DNA of 8,900 bases, taken from positions 1 through 8,900 of the forward strand of contig JBKHXN010000089.1 in assembly GCA_046565985.1 (NCBI GenBank), given 5' to 3'. Source of the DNA: Polycyclovorans sp046565985. Lineage in GTDB: Bacteria; Pseudomonadota; Gammaproteobacteria; Nevskiales; Nevskiaceae. The position numbers and the translations under genes are program-made. The notes under the pieces are model-generated. The model had not been told where the DNA came from and searched no databases. It worked only from the letters and a program-made list of their open reading frames with translations. This document shows, piece by piece, positions 6,081-8,900 of this stretch (the first letter of the stretch is position 1; each line of letters starts with the position of its first letter).

Positions 6081-8222
6081 TTGAGCGCCAACTTCCAACA
6101 ACTCGCCAACTTCATCTGGTCGGTCGCCGACCTGCTGCGCGGCCCCTACCGCCCGCCGCAGTACGAGCGCGTGATGCTGCCGCTCACCGTGCTGCGCCGC
6201 TTCGATGCCGTACTGGCGCCGAGCAAGGAAGCTGTGCTCAAGCGCTACGAGGAGCTCAAGGCCAAGAACATCCCGAACATCGACGCCATCCTCAACAGCC
6301 TGGCCAAGGATGAGGACGGCACCCCGCTGGGCTTTCACAACCACAGCCAGCTCGATTTCCCCAAGCTCAAGGGCGACCCGGACAACATTGGCCGCCACCT
6401 GGCCGACTACATCGCCGGCTTCTCCGAGAACATCCGCAAGATCTTCGAGCGCTTCGAGTTCGACAAGGAAATCGAGAAGCTCGAAGAATCCAACCGCCTG
6501 TATCAGGTGGTCTCCCAGTTCGCCGAGATCGACCTGCACCCCCGAAGGGTCGACAACATCACCATGGGGCTGGTGTTCGAAGACCTGATCCGGCGCTTCA
6601 ACGAAGCCGCCAACGAAACGGCGGGCGATCACTTCACCCCGCGCGAAGTCATCCAGCTGATGGTGAACCTGCTGCTAGAGCCCGACACCGGCGTGCTCAC
6701 GCAGGCGGGTGTCATCGTCACCATCTGTGACCCGGCCTGCGGCACCGGCGGCATGCTGGCCGAGGCGCAAAACTGGATTCGCGCCCACAACGAGCAGGCC
6801 ACGGTCAAGGTCTTCGGTCAGGACTACAACCCGCGCTCCTATGCCGTGGCCGCCTCCGACCTGCTGATCAAGGGCCACAAGGATGGCCAGGTGGTGCTGG
6901 GCAACACCCTCACCGACGACCCCTTCCCGGAGCACCGCTTCGATTACCTGCTGGCCAACCCGCCCTTCGGTGTGGACTGGAAGGCGGAGAAAAAAACCAT
7001 CGACCGGTGGCCCAACTTCCGTGGATACAGCGGCAAGCTGCCGCGCATCAACGACGGCGCCCTACTGTTCCTGCTCTACATGATGAGCAAGTTCCAGGAC
7101 TACAAAGCAGGCGACCGTGACAAGCCCGGTTCACGCACCGCCATCGTCTTCAACGGCTCGCCGCTGTTCACCGGCGGCGCCGGCAGCGGCGAAAGCGAGA
7201 TCCGCCGCTGGATCATCGAGCGCGACCAGCTCGAAGCCATCATCGCCTTGCCCGAGCAGATGTTCTACAACACCGGCATCGGCACCTTCATCTGGGTGGT
7301 TACCAACCGCAAGGCCGGCCATCGCAAGGGCAAGATCCAGCTCATCGATGCCCGCGAGCGCTACACGCCGATGAAGCGCAGCCTGGGCGACAAACGCCGC
7401 TATCTCGACCAGGCCGCCATCGACGCCGTCACCCGCGAACACGGAGCGCTGGAGAACAGCCAGACCAGCCGTGTGTTCGACAACACCGATTTTGGCTTCC
7501 GACGCATCACCGTGCTGCGCCCGTTGCGCCTTCGCTTCCAGATCACCGATGAGGCACGCGACCGCTTCCTCAACACCTGCCCCGAGCTGTTTGATGCCCT
7601 GCAGGCAGTGCAGGACACACTCGGCAGCGAGCCGTTGCTGGACTGGAACGACACTTGGGAGACCGTGCAGCAGGTATTCAAGTCCCTGCCCGACGATGTC
7701 GAGGGCTGGGCCAGGGGCGCCAAGGGCACGGCACAGAAGAAGATCTTCCGCGACTGCTTCACCACCGTGGATCCCGAAGCCGCACCGGTCATTGCCAAAC
7801 ACCACAAGATCGAGTCGCTGGCCTCATTCAACGAGACGGCCGCCCTGTTCCCCGGCCAGACCCTGCCCGCCGACCTCGGCAAGGACAATCTGTACGAGTT
7901 GCTGGGCCTGTACGTCGATGGCAAAGGCAAGCACATCGAGTACGAACCCGACCCGGCGTTGAAGGACGCCGAGAACATCCCGCTGAAAGAGGACATCGTC
8001 AGCTACGTGCTGCGCGAGGTGCGGCCCTACGTGCCGGATGCCTGGATCGACCGCGCCACGCTCGACGAGCAGGACGGCGGCATCGGCAAGGTGGGCTACG
8101 AGATCAACTTCAACCGGGTGTTCTTCCAGTACCAGCCGCCGCGGCCGCTCCACGAGATCGATGCGGAGCTGGCCGAAGTAGAAAAGCGGATTCTGGGCTT
8201 GTTGCGGGAGGTGACGGAGTGA
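6081..8222 (+). CDS. hsdM: Type I restriction-modification system, DNA methyltransferase (M) subunit
   Basis: HsdM binds S-adenosylmethionine and methylates adenine N6 at the site chosen by HsdS; with HsdR it forms the restriction enzyme. From the TTG start the protein is about 713 residues. The HsdM N-terminal helical domain (about 1-140) opens with SANFQQLANFIWSVADLLRG. The methylase domain follows: TAGDHFTPREVIQLMVNLL, the SAM-binding motif DPACGTGG (217-224) and the catalytic NPPF (293-296). Residues about 470-713 form a long C-terminal region ending with DAWID, GYEINFNRVFFQYQPPRPL and a Glu-rich helix, likely contacting HsdS. EcoKI HsdM is 529 residues, so this is the larger form. A GTG at 6072 is also in frame; the TTG is preferred because AAGGTGA precedes it. 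It overlaps hsdS by 4 bp and follows lysR by 18 bp. Both catalytic motifs are intact, so the enzyme is probably active. Confidence 0.95.
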   Translation: MSANFQQLANFIWSVADLLRGPYRPPQYERVMLPLTVLRRFDAVLAPSKEAVLKRYEELKAKNIPNIDAILNSLAKDEDGTPLGFHNHSQLDFPKLKGDPDNIGRHLADYIAGFSENIRKIFERFEFDKEIEKLEESNRLYQVVSQFAEIDLHPRRVDNITMGLVFEDLIRRFNEAANETAGDHFTPREVIQLMVNLLLEPDTGVLTQAGVIVTICDPACGTGGMLAEAQNWIRAHNEQATVKVFGQDYNPRSYAVAASDLLIKGHKDGQVVLGNTLTDDPFPEHRFDYLLANPPFGVDWKAEKKTIDRWPNFRGYSGKLPRINDGALLFLLYMMSKFQDYKAGDRDKPGSRTAIVFNGSPLFTGGAGSGESEIRRWIIERDQLEAIIALPEQMFYNTGIGTFIWVVTNRKAGHRKGKIQLIDARERYTPMKRSLGDKRRYLDQAAIDAVTREHGALENSQTSRVFDNTDFGFRRITVLRPLRLRFQITDEARDRFLNTCPELFDALQAVQDTLGSEPLLDWNDTWETVQQVFKSLPDDVEGWARGAKGTAQKKIFRDCFTTVDPEAAPVIAKHHKIESLASFNETAALFPGQTLPADLGKDNLYELLGLYVDGKGKHIEYEPDPALKDAENIPLKEDIVSYVLREVRPYVPDAWIDRATLDEQDGGIGKVGYEINFNRVFFQYQPPRPLHEIDAELAEVEKRILGLLREVTE
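8206..8214 (+). promoter_or_regulatory. Ribosome binding site for hsdS
   Basis: GGGAGGTGA within the last codons of hsdM is a near-perfect Shine-Dalgarno sequence; its GGAGG core ends seven bases before the GTG at 8219. It supports this GTG as the hsdS start although the start overlaps the hsdM stop. Confidence 0.75.
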
Positions 8223-8900
8223 CTCTCACCATACCTGTAGGCGCGGAAGCTCGGCGGCTACGTTTCCTGTTCGATACCAAGTCGGGCGCGACGCCTTCGA
8301 GTGGCGTTGAAGAGTACTGGGATGGCGACATCAACTGGGTGACGCCGGAAGACCTCGGAAAGCTCGCGGATCGCTACGTCCGAGAAACGCGCCGTCGCAT
8401 TACTGAGGAGGGCTACAAGAACTGCGGGGTCAGCCTCGCATCGGCAGGTTCGATCGTTCTCTCGAAGCGCGCCCCGATAGGACAAACCGCAATTCTTGCA
8501 GTGCCGTCCACTTGCAATCAGGGTTGCTTTCTATTGACCAAGCTGGACGGCATAGACGAGCGCTTCTACTTCTACAGCCTGATTCACCTACGACCGGCGC
8601 TGGAAGCCTTGGGGCGCGGCTCTACCTTTATGGAGCTGTCTGCGGACGATCTGCGTTCGATCTTGTTGCCGTATCCGAACGAAGAACGGCAGCGTCTGAT
8701 CGCCAACTACCTCGACCGCGAAACCGCCCGCATCGACGGGCTGATCGCCGAGAAGGAGCGCATGCTGGCGCTACTGGAAGAAAAGCGCGCCGCCCTCATC
8801 AGCCGCGTCGTCACCCGCGGCCTCGACCCCGATGTCGTATTCAAACCTTCCGGCTTGGAGTGGCTAGACGAGATTCCGGCGCACTGGGATACCTGCCAAT
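8219..8900 (+). CDS. hsdS: Type I restriction-modification system, specificity (S) subunit, N-terminal part (cut by right edge)
   Basis: HsdS recognises the two halves of the target site and scaffolds the M and R subunits. Frame +2 from GTG 8219 is open for 227 codons to the edge. Residues about 10-160 form the first target-recognition domain, with ARRLRFLFDTKSGATPSSG, YWDGDINWVTPEDL and a C-terminal LSADDLRSILLPYPNEERQ typical of HsdS. A long helix with ERQRLIANYLDRETARIDGL and KERMLALLEEKRAALISRVV (about 160-205) is the central conserved coiled coil. GLEWLDEIPAHW then opens the second recognition domain, which continues past the window. It overlaps the hsdM stop in a GTGA and has a strong ribosome site, so it is coupled to hsdM. 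The target sequence cannot be predicted. The recognition domain is lower in GC (31 of 60 bases in line 8521-8580) than the genes to the left, as expected for exchanged domains. Confidence 0.93.
   Translation, partial: MTLTIPVGAEARRLRFLFDTKSGATPSSGVEEYWDGDINWVTPEDLGKLADRYVRETRRRITEEGYKNCGVSLASAGSIVLSKRAPIGQTAILAVPSTCNQGCFLLTKLDGIDERFYFYSLIHLRPALEALGRGSTFMELSADDLRSILLPYPNEERQRLIANYLDRETARIDGLIAEKERMLALLEEKRAALISRVVTRGLDPDVVFKPSGLEWLDEIPAHWDTCQ

Noticed and set aside
5124..6632. 502-residue open frame on the minus strand across lysR and hsdM
   Set aside because: It spans two well-supported genes on the opposite strand and has low-complexity composition with no domain.
6989..6996. Programmed -1 frameshift site in hsdM
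   Set aside because: The reading frame (GAG AAA AAA ACC) does not fit an X XXY YYZ heptamer and the zero frame continues intact to the normal C-terminus.
7131..7805. 224-residue open frame on the minus strand within hsdM
   Set aside because: Antisense shadow of the HsdM methylase and C-terminal region; no domain and no ribosome site noted.
8258..8485. 75-residue open frame on the minus strand inside hsdS
   Set aside because: It is antisense to the first recognition domain of HsdS, which is continuous and well matched to the family.

Overview
The window looks like a GC-rich gammaproteobacterial chromosome, possibly of a Chromatiales/Ectothiorhodospiraceae-like group. That is inferred from the homodimeric AceE type of pyruvate dehydrogenase E1, the two-lipoyl-domain E2 and the base composition; the sequence does not prove a genus. 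Coding density is very high. The only real intergenic space is about 100 bp between aceE and a divergent lysR, plus 18 bp between lysR and hsdM. No RNA genes, insertion sequences, CRISPR arrays or convincing terminators were seen.

Left half (minus strand, read right to left from about 5039 to the left edge): a tight operon of aceE (pyruvate dehydrogenase E1), aceF (dihydrolipoyl acetyltransferase E2), a hotdog-fold acyl-CoA thioesterase of the YbgC/4-hydroxybenzoyl-CoA thioesterase type, and the start of a membrane-anchored metallo-beta-lactamase-fold hydrolase that runs off the left edge. The aceE-aceF gap is 2 bp, and the next two junctions are 4-bp stop/start overlaps (GTGA, ATGA), so translational coupling is likely. 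AceE and AceF make two of the three subunits of the complex converting pyruvate to acetyl-CoA. The E3 gene (lpd) is not among the genes visible here.

Centre (plus strand): a LysR-type regulator is transcribed divergently from aceE across a short AT-rich gap holding small inverted repeats and a possible aceE -10 box. The layout suggests, without proving, that it regulates itself and/or the pyruvate dehydrogenase operon.

Right half (plus strand): a type I restriction-modification locus, with hsdM (N6-adenine methyltransferase subunit, large form of about 713 aa) overlapping hsdS (specificity subunit, cut by the right edge) by 4 bp. hsdR is not in the window. Base composition falls stepwise from lysR (about 75% GC in one hand-counted 60-base line) through hsdM (about 65%) to the first target-recognition domain of hsdS (about 52-58%), as expected where a horizontally exchanged defence locus abuts housekeeping genes.

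Every gene falls into a known family and I see no clear sign of an entirely new system. The items most worth a second look are the thioesterase and MBL hydrolase coupled to pyruvate dehydrogenase, the LysR/aceE divergent pair, the junction between lysR and the restriction-modification locus, and the near-duplicate lipoyl-domain DNA in aceF.
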